Source: Mycolicibacterium sp. P1-5 (GTDB lineage: Bacteria; Actinomycetota; Actinomycetes; Mycobacteriales; Mycobacteriaceae). Taken from it: a stretch of DNA of 64,000 nt. Shown piece by piece: positions 20,401 to 28,952 of the stretch. Both the position numbers and the translations under genes were made by a program. The notes under the pieces are model-generated. The model made no database searches. It had not been told where the DNA came from and was given only the letters and a program-made list of their open reading frames with translations. Each line of letters opens with the position of its first letter. The stretch's first letter is position 1. The stretch is from contig NZ_NPKT01000001.1 of assembly GCF_008329565.1 (NCBI RefSeq), positions 124,001 through 188,000 of the forward strand, in the 5' to 3' direction.

Positions 20401-21462
20401 CGCGTTGGGCTGCCCGGTGAGTGACAGCGGACCGCTGCCGGGCCGGCAGATCGCACCGGTGGCCAGGTGCAGGTTGCAGATGGCGTTGGTGTTCCAGGTG
20501 CCGTGGGTGCTCTGGTTGAGGCCCATCGTCCACAGCGACATCCATTCGCCCGCCTCGGCGATCATCGTTGCCGCCGCGCGGATATCGGCTTGCGCCAGGC
20601 CGGTGATCTCGGCGACGCGGGCCGGCGGATAGTCGGCCAGGAACTCCGGCATCGCCGCCCAGCCTTCGGTGTGCGTGGCGATGAAATCGGTGTCCACGTG
20701 GCCGGAGTCCACCAAGAGGTGCAGTAACCCGTTGAGCAGCGCCAGATCGGTACCGGGCCGGATCTGCAGGAAGAGGTCGGCCTTGTCCGCGGTGGCGGTG
20801 CGCCGTGGGTCGACGACGATCAGCTTGGCACCAGCCCGCATCCGGTCGGCCATTCGCAGAAACAGGACGGGATGACAGTCGGCCATATTGGCGCCGATCA
20901 CGAAAAACACATCAGCACAATCCAGGTCGGTGTAGGAGCCGGGTGGCCCGTCCGCGCCGAGGGATTGCTTGTAGCCGCTCGCCGCACTGGCCATACACAG
21001 CCGCGAGTTCGATTCGATGTTGACGGTGCGGATGAAGCCCTTGGCCAGTTTCGTGGCGAGATACTGGGCTTCCAAAGACATCTGGCCGGAGACGTACAGG
21101 GCGATCGAGTCCGGGCCGTGACGATCACGAATGCCGGCCAGCCGGCTGCCCACCATCGCGACAGCGTCCTCGACCGAGGTCGCTTCGAATCCCTCACCGC
21201 GCGCCGGACGGATCAGCGCATCGACCGCGCGGCCGTCGGTGCTGCCCATCAATTCGGCGTGCGTGGCGCCCTTCGTGCACAACCGGCCGGCATTGCTCGG
21301 ATGGAGCCGGTCACCGACGACACTGGCGATGACCGGACCGCCGGGGCCGGGCTTCGTGCGCACCTCGATGCCACATCCGACACCGCAGTAGGAGCACGCG
21401 GTACGGATGTGGTCGGCACAGTCAATCCCGGCAGCCACGACGCAACAGTGCCCACGGCACAT
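17485..21462 (-). CDS. Assimilatory nitrate reductase fused to flavodoxin and FAD/NADPH reductase domains
   Basis: The protein has 1325 residues. Residues about 20-690 are a molybdopterin oxidoreductase of the NasA/NarB type, with a [4Fe-4S] site CSYCGVGC (Cys23, 26, 30) and a fourth Cys in GRLCTKG. Residues about 795-940 are a flavodoxin (WASQTGNAEDLA, TSTFGDGESPDN). Residues about 980-1325 are a CysJ/P450-reductase-like FAD-NADPH module (YSISSSP, GAGTGIAPFRGFLQERR, ending in RDVY). Electrons from NADPH can reach the Mo site within one chain, reducing nitrate to nitrite for NirBD. The same fusion is annotated in mycobacteria as a bifunctional nitrate reductase/sulfite reductase flavoprotein. 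The start is ATG 21462; a GTG 8 codons later is possible. Confidence 0.93.
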   Translation of the reverse strand: MCRGHCCVVAAGIDCADHIRTACSYCGVGCGIEVRTKPGPGGPVIASVVGDRLHPSNAGRLCTKGATHAELMGSTDGRAVDALIRPARGEGFEATSVEDAVAMVGSRLAGIRDRHGPDSIALYVSGQMSLEAQYLATKLAKGFIRTVNIESNSRLCMASAASGYKQSLGADGPPGSYTDLDCADVFFVIGANMADCHPVLFLRMADRMRAGAKLIVVDPRRTATADKADLFLQIRPGTDLALLNGLLHLLVDSGHVDTDFIATHTEGWAAMPEFLADYPPARVAEITGLAQADIRAAATMIAEAGEWMSLWTMGLNQSTHGTWNTNAICNLHLATGAICRPGSGPLSLTGQPNAMGGREMGYMGPGLPGQRSVVSAEDRSFVETMWGLEPGTIRTEVNRGTVDMFSQMAAGDIKACWIICTNPVASVPNRAGVIAGLEAAELVVTQDAYADTATNRYADVVLPAALWAEADGVMVNSERDLTLVRQCVSPTGQARPDWQLICQVAAAMGFGTHFDYQSSEEIFDEIRGFANPRTGYDIRGISYERLRETPVQWPCPPGDREDRHPIRYLNDGVPAFATPSGRAVFHPRPHLEPHECPDDEFPLVLNTGRLPHQWHTMTKTGRVAKLNKLNGDPFVEINPTDARVLDIADGQSVELQSRRGRAVLTAVVTDRVRPGNCFAPFHWNDEHGEYLAINALTSDAVDQDSLQPELKVCAVSVRPSKTVGRPLPPSVTDDEQLYLGGFFAALSGDVAGVPVLPTTAPVSRTVRLWVDGLLAGTYSRVADKHVARASDSASGPLVLWASQTGNAEDLATRLVDQLGAAGLAARLVSMDDCALADLVARDVFLVTSTFGDGESPDNGAEFWDRLRAPDAPALSGLRFAVLGLGDRSYGQFCGHARSLDTRLAELGGVRLLDRSDCEVHDEDSWMSWTKRVIELVNVTEAQPAVREAPARKQPAEPFTRARPIAAPLTRNVRLTPPSAAKEVRHLGFDISEHDVSYAIGDSLGVLPTNSDDDVATWLDATGLRGDDVVEVDGAECILHQALTRSYDICRITPNLLAFLAETTADKSAARQLRAARAQLDTWRLGRNGIDVVRAFGVRATAEQWQEVLVRLTPRLYSISSSPLVSPHEVQLTVSIVRYQAADGGERGGVCSTFLADRARDVPLFLQKSPHFRPPEDTTAPIVMIGAGTGIAPFRGFLQERRALGHTGRNWLFFGDRHRAENFYYEDDLTDMVTDGFLNRLDLAFSRDQRKRIYVQDNMIDNGAQLWAWLQDGAHLYVCGDATAMARDVDIALDTIIQTHGHLSADAARDYKRELIAAKRYLRDVY

Positions 21463-21562
21463 TACGGAAGGTGCCGCGACGCGTTATCGCGAAGATAAAC
21501 CGCGCTCACATAGCCGGCGACGCTCGTGTGAGAACTCCTGCGGCGATGCAACACTTATCAGC
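21463..21562. promoter_or_regulatory. Divergent promoter region between nitrate reductase and tetR
   Basis: This 100-base gap separates two divergent genes and must hold both promoters. It contains a dyad, TTATC-GCGAA-GATAA at 21484-21498, about 20 bases before the nitrate reductase start on the minus strand. The dyad could be an operator for either gene. It is not a convincing GlnR box. Confidence 0.35.
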
Positions 21563-22174
21563 ATGGCGACCGCCTCCTACCACCACGGCAATCTGCGGCA
21601 GGCCCTCCTCGAACACGGCGTCGCGCTGGCCCGTGCGGGTGGCCCGGACGCGGTGGTGCTGCGCGACGTCCAGCGCCTGGCCGGGGTGAGCAATTCGGCC
21701 GCCTATCGGCACTATGCCGATAGGCGCGCGCTGCTGGCCGCAGTGAAAGCCAACGTCATGGCCCAGTTGGGTACGGCGATGGTCGAGGCGCTGGACAGAG
21801 TGCCCGATGACGGTCCGTACACCGAGCGGGCGCTGGCCCGGTTTCGCGCCACCGGCCAGGCCTACGTCGATTTCGCGGTGTCCGAGCCGGGGTTGTTTCG
21901 TACCGCCTTCGCGCCGGACGGGACCGAGCCCAACGAGGAGGCGGTGCCCGCCGAGCGGCATCCGTTCCAGATCGTGCGCGGCTGCATCGATGACCTGGTT
22001 GCGGCGGGCATGCTGGCCCCCGACCGGCGGGACGGCTTCGACGAGGCAGCCTGGGCTGCCGTCCACGGCGCCGCGACCCTGTTTTTGGACGGCCCGCTCG
22101 GTATGGCCGGGACCGATCGGCAACACCTGATCACCGCTCGCCTGCTCGACGCGATCGGCGAAGGCCTGCGCTAG
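21563..22174 (+). CDS. TetR-family regulator with WHG-type C-terminal domain
   Basis: The protein has 203 residues from ATG 21563 (MATASYHHGNLRQALLEHGV). The N-terminal helix-turn-helix is VVLRDVQRLAGVSNSAAYRHYADRRALL. The C-terminal part (FRATGQAYVDFAVSEPGLFRTAF) matches the WHG ligand-binding domain found in many such regulators. It lies 75 bases upstream of a drug exporter gene on the same strand, and the gap has two dyads, so it probably represses the exporter in response to a small molecule. The ligand is unknown. Confidence 0.88.
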   Translation: MATASYHHGNLRQALLEHGVALARAGGPDAVVLRDVQRLAGVSNSAAYRHYADRRALLAAVKANVMAQLGTAMVEALDRVPDDGPYTERALARFRATGQAYVDFAVSEPGLFRTAFAPDGTEPNEEAVPAERHPFQIVRGCIDDLVAAGMLAPDRRDGFDEAAWAAVHGAATLFLDGPLGMAGTDRQHLITARLLDAIGEGLR

Positions 22175-22180
22175 CCCCAT

Positions 22181-22235
22181 GTTGACAGCGTCAACTTCGG
22201 TCTGCCATGCTCGAGTATGTTATCGCCGTAAACAT
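22181..22235 (+). promoter_or_regulatory. Paired dyads upstream of the exporter gene
   Basis: GTTGAC-AGC-GTCAAC at 22181-22195 is a perfect 6-3-6 repeat. ATGTT-ATCGCCGTA-AACAT at 22217-22235 is a 5-9-5 repeat. Both lie between the tetR stop and the exporter ATG at 22250, where TetR operators are expected. An AAGG at 22237-22240 is the likely ribosome site. Binding is inferred from position and symmetry only. Confidence 0.45.
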
Positions 22236-22249
22236 CAAGGTGCGTGCTC

Positions 22250-23812
22250 ATGTCCGTTGACGCCCAGCCGCTCGTCTCGCCGAGCGGCGGTACCCGCCAG
22301 GGCCGGCCCGTCGCGATCCTCGCGGTCGTGCTGGTCGCCGCCATGGCCATCAACGTGGAGACCACGATCGTCAATGTCGCTCTGCCGACCTTGAATTCGG
22401 CGCTCGGCGCGTCCACCCGCGCGCTGCAGTGGATCGTCGATGCCTACAACCTGGCGTTCGCCGCGCTGGTGTTGGCCGGCGGCACCATCGGCGACCGGTT
22501 CGGCCGGCGCGGCACGCTGATCAGCGGCCTGGTTCTGTTTGCGCTCAGCAGCGTCGGCGCCGCACTGTGCACCTCGACCGGTCCGCTGATCGCGATGCGA
22601 CTGGCGATGGGCGTCGGGTCGGCGCTGATCTTTCCCACGACACTGGCCATCATCACCGACACCTTCCGGGAGCCCCGCCGGCGCGCGGCCGCCATCGGCG
22701 TCTGGGGTGCGGTCACCGGCCTCGGCGTCGCGATCGGGCCGATCCTCGGCGGCGCGCTGCTGGAGGTGTTCTGGTGGGGCAGTCTATTTCTCGCGCTGGC
22801 GCCCATCGCACTCGTTGCCGCACTGGCCACACCGATCGTCATTCCGGCGTCGGACCGCGGGCGGGAGCATCATCTGGACCGCGTCGGGCTCGTGCTGTCG
22901 GTGGTCATGCTGGGAGTGCTGGTCTACACGATCATCGAGGCGCCGGACCGTGGCTGGGCCAGCGCGCCGACGCTTGTCGGGTTCGCCGTCGCACTGATCG
23001 CCGCGATGACCTTCGCGTGGTGGGAACACCGGCACGCCGACCCGCTGATCGACGTGCGTCTGTTCACGAATCTCCGGTTCAGTGCAGCCAGCGGCGCGGT
23101 GACCGTCGCCTTCTTCGCGTTGTTCGGGTTCATCTTCCTGATAACCCAGTTCATGCAACTGATACAGGGCGACAGCCCATTGGAGACCGGCGTGCGCATC
23201 TTGCCTGTCGCGTTGTCGATCGCGGTCGGCTCGATCATCGGCACCCGGCTGGCGGTGACGCGAATCGGCACCAAAGTGGTCGTCTTCGTTGGCCTTCTGT
23301 TGCTCGCCGCGTCGTTCGGCTGGATCGCGGGCAGTGACCTCGCGGTCACCTACCCAACGATGGCCGCCCAAATGGTACTGCTGGGGAGCGGGCTCGGGTT
23401 GACCACGGCGCCGGCCACCGACTCGATCATGGGCGTGGTGCGGCCCGAGCAGGCCGGCGCGGGGTCGGCGGTCAACGACGCCACCCGGCAGGTCGGTGGC
23501 ACCCTCGGGGTGGCGGTCATCGGCAGCATCTTCTCGACGCTCTACATCCGACACCTGGCCGACAGCCAGGCACTGGGCGTGATGCCACCGACCGCGCAAA
23601 CCACCGCTCGCGAAGGCCTGGCCCAGGGGCTGGCCGTGGCGGGCCAGGCCCCGCCGCCGCTGGCCGGCGCGGTCCACGGCGCCGTCGACAATGCGTTCCT
23701 GGCCGGGCTGCACGCCGGCTGCCTCACGGCCGCCGGAGTCTGCGTAGCAGGTGCGGCATTCGTGCTGGCAGTGCTGCCTGCGCACCCGAGAACGCTGTTA
23801 CCCGAATCTTAG
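22250..23812 (+). CDS. DHA2-family MFS drug exporter (EmrB/QacA type)
   Basis: The protein has 520 residues and about 14 membrane helices, in the inner membrane. Motif A is DRFGRRGTLI after helix 2, and the drug/H+ antiporter motif C region is GAVTGLGVAIGPILGG. The first helix carries the DHA2-typical NVETTIVNVALPTL. It likely exports toxic compounds in exchange for protons. ATG 22250 was preferred over the in-frame GTG 22244 because the AAGG at 22237-22240 fits it better. The upstream TetR gene is the probable regulator. The substrate cannot be told. Confidence 0.92.
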   Translation: MSVDAQPLVSPSGGTRQGRPVAILAVVLVAAMAINVETTIVNVALPTLNSALGASTRALQWIVDAYNLAFAALVLAGGTIGDRFGRRGTLISGLVLFALSSVGAALCTSTGPLIAMRLAMGVGSALIFPTTLAIITDTFREPRRRAAAIGVWGAVTGLGVAIGPILGGALLEVFWWGSLFLALAPIALVAALATPIVIPASDRGREHHLDRVGLVLSVVMLGVLVYTIIEAPDRGWASAPTLVGFAVALIAAMTFAWWEHRHADPLIDVRLFTNLRFSAASGAVTVAFFALFGFIFLITQFMQLIQGDSPLETGVRILPVALSIAVGSIIGTRLAVTRIGTKVVVFVGLLLLAASFGWIAGSDLAVTYPTMAAQMVLLGSGLGLTTAPATDSIMGVVRPEQAGAGSAVNDATRQVGGTLGVAVIGSIFSTLYIRHLADSQALGVMPPTAQTTAREGLAQGLAVAGQAPPPLAGAVHGAVDNAFLAGLHAGCLTAAGVCVAGAAFVLAVLPAHPRTLLPES

Positions 23813-23824
23813 GTTTCGGGTGAC
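23797..23824 (+). terminator. Hairpin at the end of the exporter gene
   Basis: ACCCGAA (23800-23806) pairs perfectly with TTCGGGT (23815-23821) across an 8-base loop, and GT/AC flanks extend the stem to 10 pairs with one U-G wobble. It overlaps the exporter stop codon. There is no T-run, as is common for mycobacterial terminators. Confidence 0.45.
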
Positions 23825-23847
23825 CGAAAACGCGGTATAGTCGAGCC

Positions 23848-24039
23848 ATGACGAGCATCGATCAGGTGCAGATCGCGGGCATTCCGTGGCCGCGGTACAA
23901 GCTAGTCGCACTGGTGCTCGGCTTCATCGTCTTCGCCGTGGTCGGCATCGTCACGATGAGCGTCGCGACCGCTGTGCTGCTGGCCGCCGGCACGGCGACC
24001 GTGGTGTGGCTGGCGTTCGGCTTTCGCCGCAGGCACTAG
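23848..24039 (+). CDS. Small two-helix membrane protein
   Basis: The protein has 63 residues: a short polar N-terminus, two hydrophobic stretches (LVALVLGFIVFAVVGIVTM and ATAVLLAAGTATVVWLAF) and a basic end (FRRRH). A TATAGT at 23836-23841 lies 6 bases before the ATG, the pattern of a leaderless mycobacterial transcript. Its stop overlaps the stop of the convergent SRPBCC gene. I do not recognise the family; membrane location is the only supported statement. Confidence 0.7.
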   Translation: MTSIDQVQIAGIPWPRYKLVALVLGFIVFAVVGIVTMSVATAVLLAAGTATVVWLAFGFRRRH

Positions 24040-24443
24040 CGCTCCAGAACCCGCTTCAGCGTCGCCAGATCTGCCGACACCGCCGCCGCATCGGCGGCAT
24101 AGTCGTCGTCCGACATCTCGGGCCGGCGCCGCAACGTGAAGACCACCTCGCTCCACTCGTCGCCGGCCGGGACCACCCGCAATGGATTGAACACCGGCTC
24201 ACCGGAAGGCAGCTTCACGACGTGGTCGAGCACGCCGAGATCGTTGGCCGGGGTGAACTCGATGGTGATCTCGCCCATCGGCGACTGCGCCACCCAGGTG
24301 TCGCCGACTCGGGTCACCTCGCTTCGGGCCAGGCCTGCCGCCCACTCCGGTAGATGCGCCGGATCGGCTGCGTAGCGATACACGTCGGCCGCGGAGCGAT
24401 TGATCCACACGCTGATGTGCCGGGACTCGTTGGTGTCACTCAT
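24036..24443 (-). CDS. SRPBCC (polyketide cyclase/START-like) protein
   Basis: The protein has 135 residues from ATG 24443 (MSDTNESRHISVWINRSAAD). The pattern VWINRSAADVYRYAADPAHLPEWAAGL is typical of small SRPBCC proteins, which bind hydrophobic ligands in a helix-grip fold. ATG 24452 would add three residues. It starts inside the end of the MerR-type gene (8-base overlap), so both are probably made from one mRNA and the protein may act on what the regulator senses. Enzymatic activity is unknown. Confidence 0.8.
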   Translation of the reverse strand: MSDTNESRHISVWINRSAADVYRYAADPAHLPEWAAGLARSEVTRVGDTWVAQSPMGEITIEFTPANDLGVLDHVVKLPSGEPVFNPLRVVPAGDEWSEVVFTLRRRPEMSDDDYAADAAAVSADLATLKRVLER

Positions 24444-24831
24444 GGGTCCCATCGTTGCAGTGAATCCCGCATGTGCAGGCGTCGATCGACGGGCATGTGC
24501 AGGCCATCGCCCACTCGATGATGTCGCGCGCCCGGAGCAGAGTCGCCATCTGCGCGTCGATGTCGGCGAGCTTGGCCTCGGCCAGCGCCCGGCTGGCCGA
24601 CCTCCCGGGTGCGTCGTCGCGCAACAGCACCGCGATCTCCTCCAGTGTGAATCCGGCGGCCTTGCACAGCCCGATCACCTCGAGCCTGGTAAGGATGGCA
24701 TCGTCGTAGCGTCGCTGACCACCGGCCCGCGAGGGCGCGGAGAGCAGGCCGATCTTCTCGTAGTAGCGCAGCGTGGTCGGAGCGACGTCCGCGCGCCGGG
24801 CGACATCGCCGATGGTGAGTGCAGTGGTCAT
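24436..24831 (-). CDS. MerR-family regulator with cysteine-rich C-terminus
   Basis: The protein has 131 residues. The N-terminal winged helix is TIGDVARRADVAPTTLRYYE, continued by KIGLLSAPSRAGGQRRYDD, and a dimerisation coiled coil follows. The last 23 residues hold Cys111, 113, 119, 121 and 125 (C-x-C-x5-C-x-C-x3-C) plus two His, a likely metal or Fe-S site but not the SoxR spacing. A GGAAGG lies 5 bases before the ATG. A near-perfect 22-base MerR-type dyad lies just upstream in the divergent gap. It probably controls itself and the PPOX-fold gene. Confidence 0.88.
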   Translation of the reverse strand: MTTALTIGDVARRADVAPTTLRYYEKIGLLSAPSRAGGQRRYDDAILTRLEVIGLCKAAGFTLEEIAVLLRDDAPGRSASRALAEAKLADIDAQMATLLRARDIIEWAMACTCPSIDACTCGIHCNDGTHE

Positions 24832-24853
24832 GGTGACCTTCCACGCAGAGTTT

Positions 24854-24875
24854 GACTTGGAGTCAACTCTAAGTC
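24854..24875 (+). promoter_or_regulatory. MerR-type operator/promoter
   Basis: GACTTGGAGT-CA-ACTCTAAGTC is a 22-base dyad with 9 of 10 arm positions matching. It overlaps a candidate -35 (TTGACT, 24852-24857) and the 19-base spacer to a candidate -10 (TTCAAT, 24877-24882). This stretched spacer is the hallmark of MerR-activated promoters. It would fire towards the PPOX-fold gene with a start site next to its ATG at 24890. Confidence 0.6.
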
Positions 24876-24889
24876 CTTCAATGTGAGTT

Positions 24890-25324
24890 ATGAATACTTT
24901 GCGCGCCAGCCGCTACGCCTTGCTGCGGACGTACCGCCGCGACGGCAGGCCGGTTGACACTCCGATCTGGTTCCACCTCGACGGCCACACCTTGGTCTTT
25001 CGCACCAGAGTCGGCCCCAAGACCAAGCGGATCGTCAACAACCCGCGCGTGGAGCTGCGAGTGTGCGACCACCAGGGCCGCGTTCCCGATAACGCGCACA
25101 CAGTCACCGGGCAAGCCACGCTGCTGTCGGACGCCGCGGCGGAAGCGGCCAATCGACAGCTACACCAACGGTACGGCTGGCAGTACAACCTGGTCCCCCT
25201 GCTGCCACTACCCGGTGTGAACAACGTCGACGCCGCGCTGCCGTGGCGGGAGAAATGGGCGCGCCTGCGCAATCCGAACGTCTGGCCGGGCAGCGCAATC
25301 GTGCAAGTCCAGCTAGCCGCCTAG
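24890..25324 (+). CDS. PPOX-class (split-barrel) flavin/F420-binding protein
   Basis: The protein has 144 residues. The pattern [20 protein letters not shown], then [21 protein letters not shown], matches the mycobacterial PPOX class that binds FMN or the deazaflavin F420 (Rv1155-like). No ribosome site is visible and a promoter element ends just before the ATG, so the mRNA is probably leaderless. Its last 12 bases overlap the end of dnaE1. The divergent MerR regulator is the likely controller. Substrate unknown. Confidence 0.85.
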   Translation: MNTLRASRYALLRTYRRDGRPVDTPIWFHLDGHTLVFRTRVGPKTKRIVNNPRVELRVCDHQGRVPDNAHTVTGQATLLSDAAAEAANRQLHQRYGWQYNLVPLLPLPGVNNVDAALPWREKWARLRNPNVWPGSAIVQVQLAA

Positions 25325-28300
25325 GCAGCCCGGCCCCAGCAGCGCCTTCAAGTCTCCCATCAGCGCCGACGACGGCGTCACCCGTAGCGCCTGGTCGAGC
25401 TCCAGCGTGGTGATCCGATCGCCGCTGATCAGCCGCAGGTGCACCTGCGCGGTGCCGGGATGGCGGGCCAGCACCTGCTTGAGAGCGGTGACCTTGTCGA
25501 TGGTGCACTGCCGGGTGGGCAGACTCACGGCCAGTGGCCGGTTCACCTGTGCATTCGAAAAGTCCGGCACCACAAGCTCGTTGGCGATCAGCGAGATACG
25601 GTCGTCTTGCATGCGGACCTTGCCGCCGACGAGCACCACCGCGTCGTCGGCGATCTCCGCGCCGAACATCGAGTAGGTCTGCGGGAAGAACATCACCTCG
25701 ATGCCACCGGTGAGGTCCTCCAACTGGGCTGAGGCCCAGGGCATTCCGTTCTTGTTGACCCGCCGGTTCACACCGGCGAGGATGCCGCCGACCCGCACCT
25801 GGGTGTCGTTGGCGACATCACCGGCGAGGATGGCCGGGATCTGGGTGTCGACCTGAGCGTTCAGCAGGTGCGCCACCCCGTTGAGCGGATGCCCGGAGAC
25901 ATACAGCCCCAACATCTCCCGCTCGAGTGCCAGCTTGTGCTTGTCGTCCCATTCCTCATCGGGCACGCGGATGGTGAATGCAGAATCACCAGTGTCGCCA
26001 TCATCCGAGCCGCCACCGAACAGGTCGAACTGGCCGATCGCCTCGGCCTTCTTGGTGCCCAGCACCGAGTCGACGGCGTCGGTGTGAATCAAAAACAGAC
26101 CCTTGCGAGGGTGCTTCAGCGAGTCGAAAGCGCCTGCCTTGATCAAGGATTCGGTGACCTTCTTGTTGCAGGCCGCGATGTCGATCTTGTTCAGGTAATC
26201 GGAGAAGTCGGTGAACTGCCCCTTGTGGGTGCGGGTGGCGATCAGCGAGCTGACCACGTTGGCACCGACGTTGCGGATGGCCCCGAGCCCGAACCGGATG
26301 TCGTCGTCCACCGAGGCGAAGTTCTGCACCGACTCGTTGACGTCGGGCGGCAGCACGGTGATGCCCAACCGGCGACAGTCGGCGAGGTAGACGGCGGCCT
26401 TGTCCTTGTCGTCACCGACTGAGGTGAGCAACCCGGCCATGTACTCGGCAGGATAGTTGGCCTTGAGGTAGGCCGTCCAGTACGACACCAGCCCGTAGCC
26501 CGCGGCGTGGGATTTGTTGAATGCGTAGCCGGCGAACGGAAGGATGGTGTCCCACAACGCTTTCACCGCTTTTTCGGAGAAGCCGTTGGCGGTCATTCCC
26601 TCCTTGAAGCCCTGATACTCGGCCTCGAGCACCTCGAGCTTCTTCTTACCCATGGCTTTTCGCAGCGCATCGGCCTTGCCCATCGAGTACGAGGCGACCT
26701 TCTGGGCGATGAACATGATCTGCTCTTGGTAGACGATCAGACCGTAGGTCTCGGAGAGGATCTCCTTGAGCGGTTCCTCGAGCTCGGGGTGGATCGGCTT
26801 GATGGGCTGCCGGTTGTTCTTGCGGTCGGCGTAGTCGTTGTGGGCGTTCATGCCCATCGGGCCGGGCCGGTAGAGGGCCAGCACGGCAACGATGTCGTTG
26901 AACTCCGTGGGCTGCATGCGCCGCAGCAGGTCACGCATCGGGCCGCCGTCGAGCTGGAACACGCCCAGGGTGTCGCCGCGCCCCAACAGCTCGTAGGCCT
27001 TGGGGTCGTCGAACGGCAACGTGTCGAGATCCAGGTCGATGCCCCGGTTGGCTTTGATGTTCTCGATGCAGTCACCGATGATCGTCAGGTTCCGCAGGCC
27101 GAGGAAGTCCATCTTCAGCAGGCCGATGGCCTCACACGACGGGTAGTCCCAGCCGGTGATGATCGCGCCGTCCTGCGGCCGCTTCCACAGCGGAATCGCC
27201 TCGATCAGCGGCTGCGAGCTCATGATCACTGCGCACGCGTGCACACCGGCGTTGCGGACCAGTCCTTCGAGTCCGCGCGCGGTCTCGTAAATGGTGCGCA
27301 CGTCGGGATCGGTGTCGAGCAGGCCGCGAACCTCGGCGGCCTCTTTGTACCGCTCGTGGTTCGGGTCGGTGATGCCTGAGAGCGGGATGTCCTTGGCCAT
27401 GATCGGCGGCGGAAGCGCCTTGGTGATCCGGTCGGCTATCGCGAAGCCTGGCTGGCCGTAGTGTACGCGGGCCGAATCCTTCAGCGCCGCTTTAGTTTTG
27501 ATGGTACCGAAGGTGATGACCTGCGCGACCCGGTCGCTCCCCCACTTCTCGGCGGCGTAGCGCACCATCTCGCCGCGCCGACGGTCGTCGAAGTCGATAT
27601 CGATATCGGGAGCCGACGGGCGTTCGGGGTTGAGGAAGCGCTCGAACAGCAGGCCGTGCGGGATCGGGTCGATGTTGGTGATACCGAGCGCGTAGGCCAC
27701 CAGCGAGCCGGCGGCCGATCCGCGGCCCGGCCCCACCCGAATGTCGATGGAACGCGCGTAGTTGATCAGGTCCGCCACGATCAGGAAGTACGACGGGAAT
27801 CCCTTGCCGCAGATGACGTTGATCTCGTAGCTGGCGCGCTCGGTGTACTCCGGCGGCACCGCGTCCGGGAAGCGCCGGCGCAGACCGGCTTCCACCTCGT
27901 GGCGCAACCAGCTGCCCTGGTCGTGCCCGTCGGGCACCGGGAAGATCGGCATCCGGTCGGCCGGGGCCCACACGTCGGCGTAGGACTGCACCCGCTCGCC
28001 GATCAACAGCGTGGAGTCGCAGGCCTCCGGGACTTCGGCGTCCCACAACGCGCGCATCTCGGCGGCCGACTTCAGGAAGTAGCCGTCGCCGTCGAACTTG
28101 AACCGGTTGGGGTCCGACAACGTCTTGCCGGTCTGAATGCACAACAGCGCTTCGTGGTTGTGTGAGGCGTCGCGGGTGACGTAGTGGCAGTCGTTGGTGG
28201 CCAGTGCCGGGATGCCGAGCTTGCGGCCGACGTCGAGCAGGCCCTCCCGGACCCGGCGCTCGATTGAGAGCCCATGGTCCATGAGTTCCAGGAAATAGTT

Positions 28301-28882
28301 GTCCGGCCCGAAAATCTCCCGCCACTTGGCGGCCGACTCCAGAGCCTCCTTCTCGTGGCCCAGACGCAACCGGGTCTGCACCTCACCAGACGGGCATCCG
28401 GTGGTGGCGATGATGCCCTCGGCGTGCTCGGCGATGATCTCGGCGTCCATCCGGGACCACTTGCCGAGCTGACCCTCGAACGAAGCCAGCGTCGACAGTT
28501 TGAACAGGTTGCGCAAGCCGGTGGCGTTCTCGGCGACCATCGTCATGTGGGTGTAGGAGCCGCTACCCGAAACATCGTCGCTCTTCTGGCCCGGATCGCC
28601 CCACAGGATGCGGCGGGTATCAAAACGGGACCCGGGAGCAATATAGGCTTCGACGCCGATGATCGGCTTGATGCCGACCTTGGTGGCCGCGTTGTAGAAC
28701 TCGCTGGCCCCGAACATGTTTCCGTGGTCGGTCATGCCGATGGCGGGCATCTCCAGCCGCTGGGCCTCGGCGAGCATGGGCGTGATCTTCGCGGCGCCAT
28801 CGAGCATCGAGTACTCGGTGTGGTTGTGCAGATGTACAAAGCTGCGATGAGCGCTTGCGCGAAGAGCCGACGAACTTTCCAT
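25313..28882 (-). CDS. dnaE1: DNA polymerase III alpha subunit
   Basis: The protein has 1189 residues, the replicative polymerase length. The N-terminal PHP domain starts with [16 protein letters not shown], the mycobacterial proofreading-type site. The palm carries the acidic pair in the [10 protein letters not shown] motif; finger and thumb regions follow ([37 protein letters not shown]). A C-terminal OB fold is near residues 1030-1110 ([20 protein letters not shown]). The start is ATG 28882. Its position between the ilvA and ileS sides matches Rv1547 in M. tuberculosis. Confidence 0.98.
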   Translation of the reverse strand: MESSSALRASAHRSFVHLHNHTEYSMLDGAAKITPMLAEAQRLEMPAIGMTDHGNMFGASEFYNAATKVGIKPIIGVEAYIAPGSRFDTRRILWGDPGQKSDDVSGSGSYTHMTMVAENATGLRNLFKLSTLASFEGQLGKWSRMDAEIIAEHAEGIIATTGCPSGEVQTRLRLGHEKEALESAAKWREIFGPDNYFLELMDHGLSIERRVREGLLDVGRKLGIPALATNDCHYVTRDASHNHEALLCIQTGKTLSDPNRFKFDGDGYFLKSAAEMRALWDAEVPEACDSTLLIGERVQSYADVWAPADRMPIFPVPDGHDQGSWLRHEVEAGLRRRFPDAVPPEYTERASYEINVICGKGFPSYFLIVADLINYARSIDIRVGPGRGSAAGSLVAYALGITNIDPIPHGLLFERFLNPERPSAPDIDIDFDDRRRGEMVRYAAEKWGSDRVAQVITFGTIKTKAALKDSARVHYGQPGFAIADRITKALPPPIMAKDIPLSGITDPNHERYKEAAEVRGLLDTDPDVRTIYETARGLEGLVRNAGVHACAVIMSSQPLIEAIPLWKRPQDGAIITGWDYPSCEAIGLLKMDFLGLRNLTIIGDCIENIKANRGIDLDLDTLPFDDPKAYELLGRGDTLGVFQLDGGPMRDLLRRMQPTEFNDIVAVLALYRPGPMGMNAHNDYADRKNNRQPIKPIHPELEEPLKEILSETYGLIVYQEQIMFIAQKVASYSMGKADALRKAMGKKKLEVLEAEYQGFKEGMTANGFSEKAVKALWDTILPFAGYAFNKSHAAGYGLVSYWTAYLKANYPAEYMAGLLTSVGDDKDKAAVYLADCRRLGITVLPPDVNESVQNFASVDDDIRFGLGAIRNVGANVVSSLIATRTHKGQFTDFSDYLNKIDIAACNKKVTESLIKAGAFDSLKHPRKGLFLIHTDAVDSVLGTKKAEAIGQFDLFGGGSDDGDTGDSAFTIRVPDEEWDDKHKLALEREMLGLYVSGHPLNGVAHLLNAQVDTQIPAILAGDVANDTQVRVGGILAGVNRRVNKNGMPWASAQLEDLTGGIEVMFFPQTYSMFGAEIADDAVVLVGGKVRMQDDRISLIANELVVPDFSNAQVNRPLAVSLPTRQCTIDKVTALKQVLARHPGTAQVHLRLISGDRITTLELDQALRVTPSSALMGDLKALLGPGCLGG

Positions 28883-28952
28883 AGGCCCGTCAGTCTATGG
28901 CCGCCAACCGACAGCCTTCGGCGTGTCGCGGTACGTGTCTAGGGTGATCCTC

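Noticed and set aside
21484..21498. Dyad before the nitrate reductase gene as a GlnR box
   Set aside because: TTATC-N5-GATAA mismatches both GTnAC and GAAAC at key bases, so it is listed only as an unassigned dyad.
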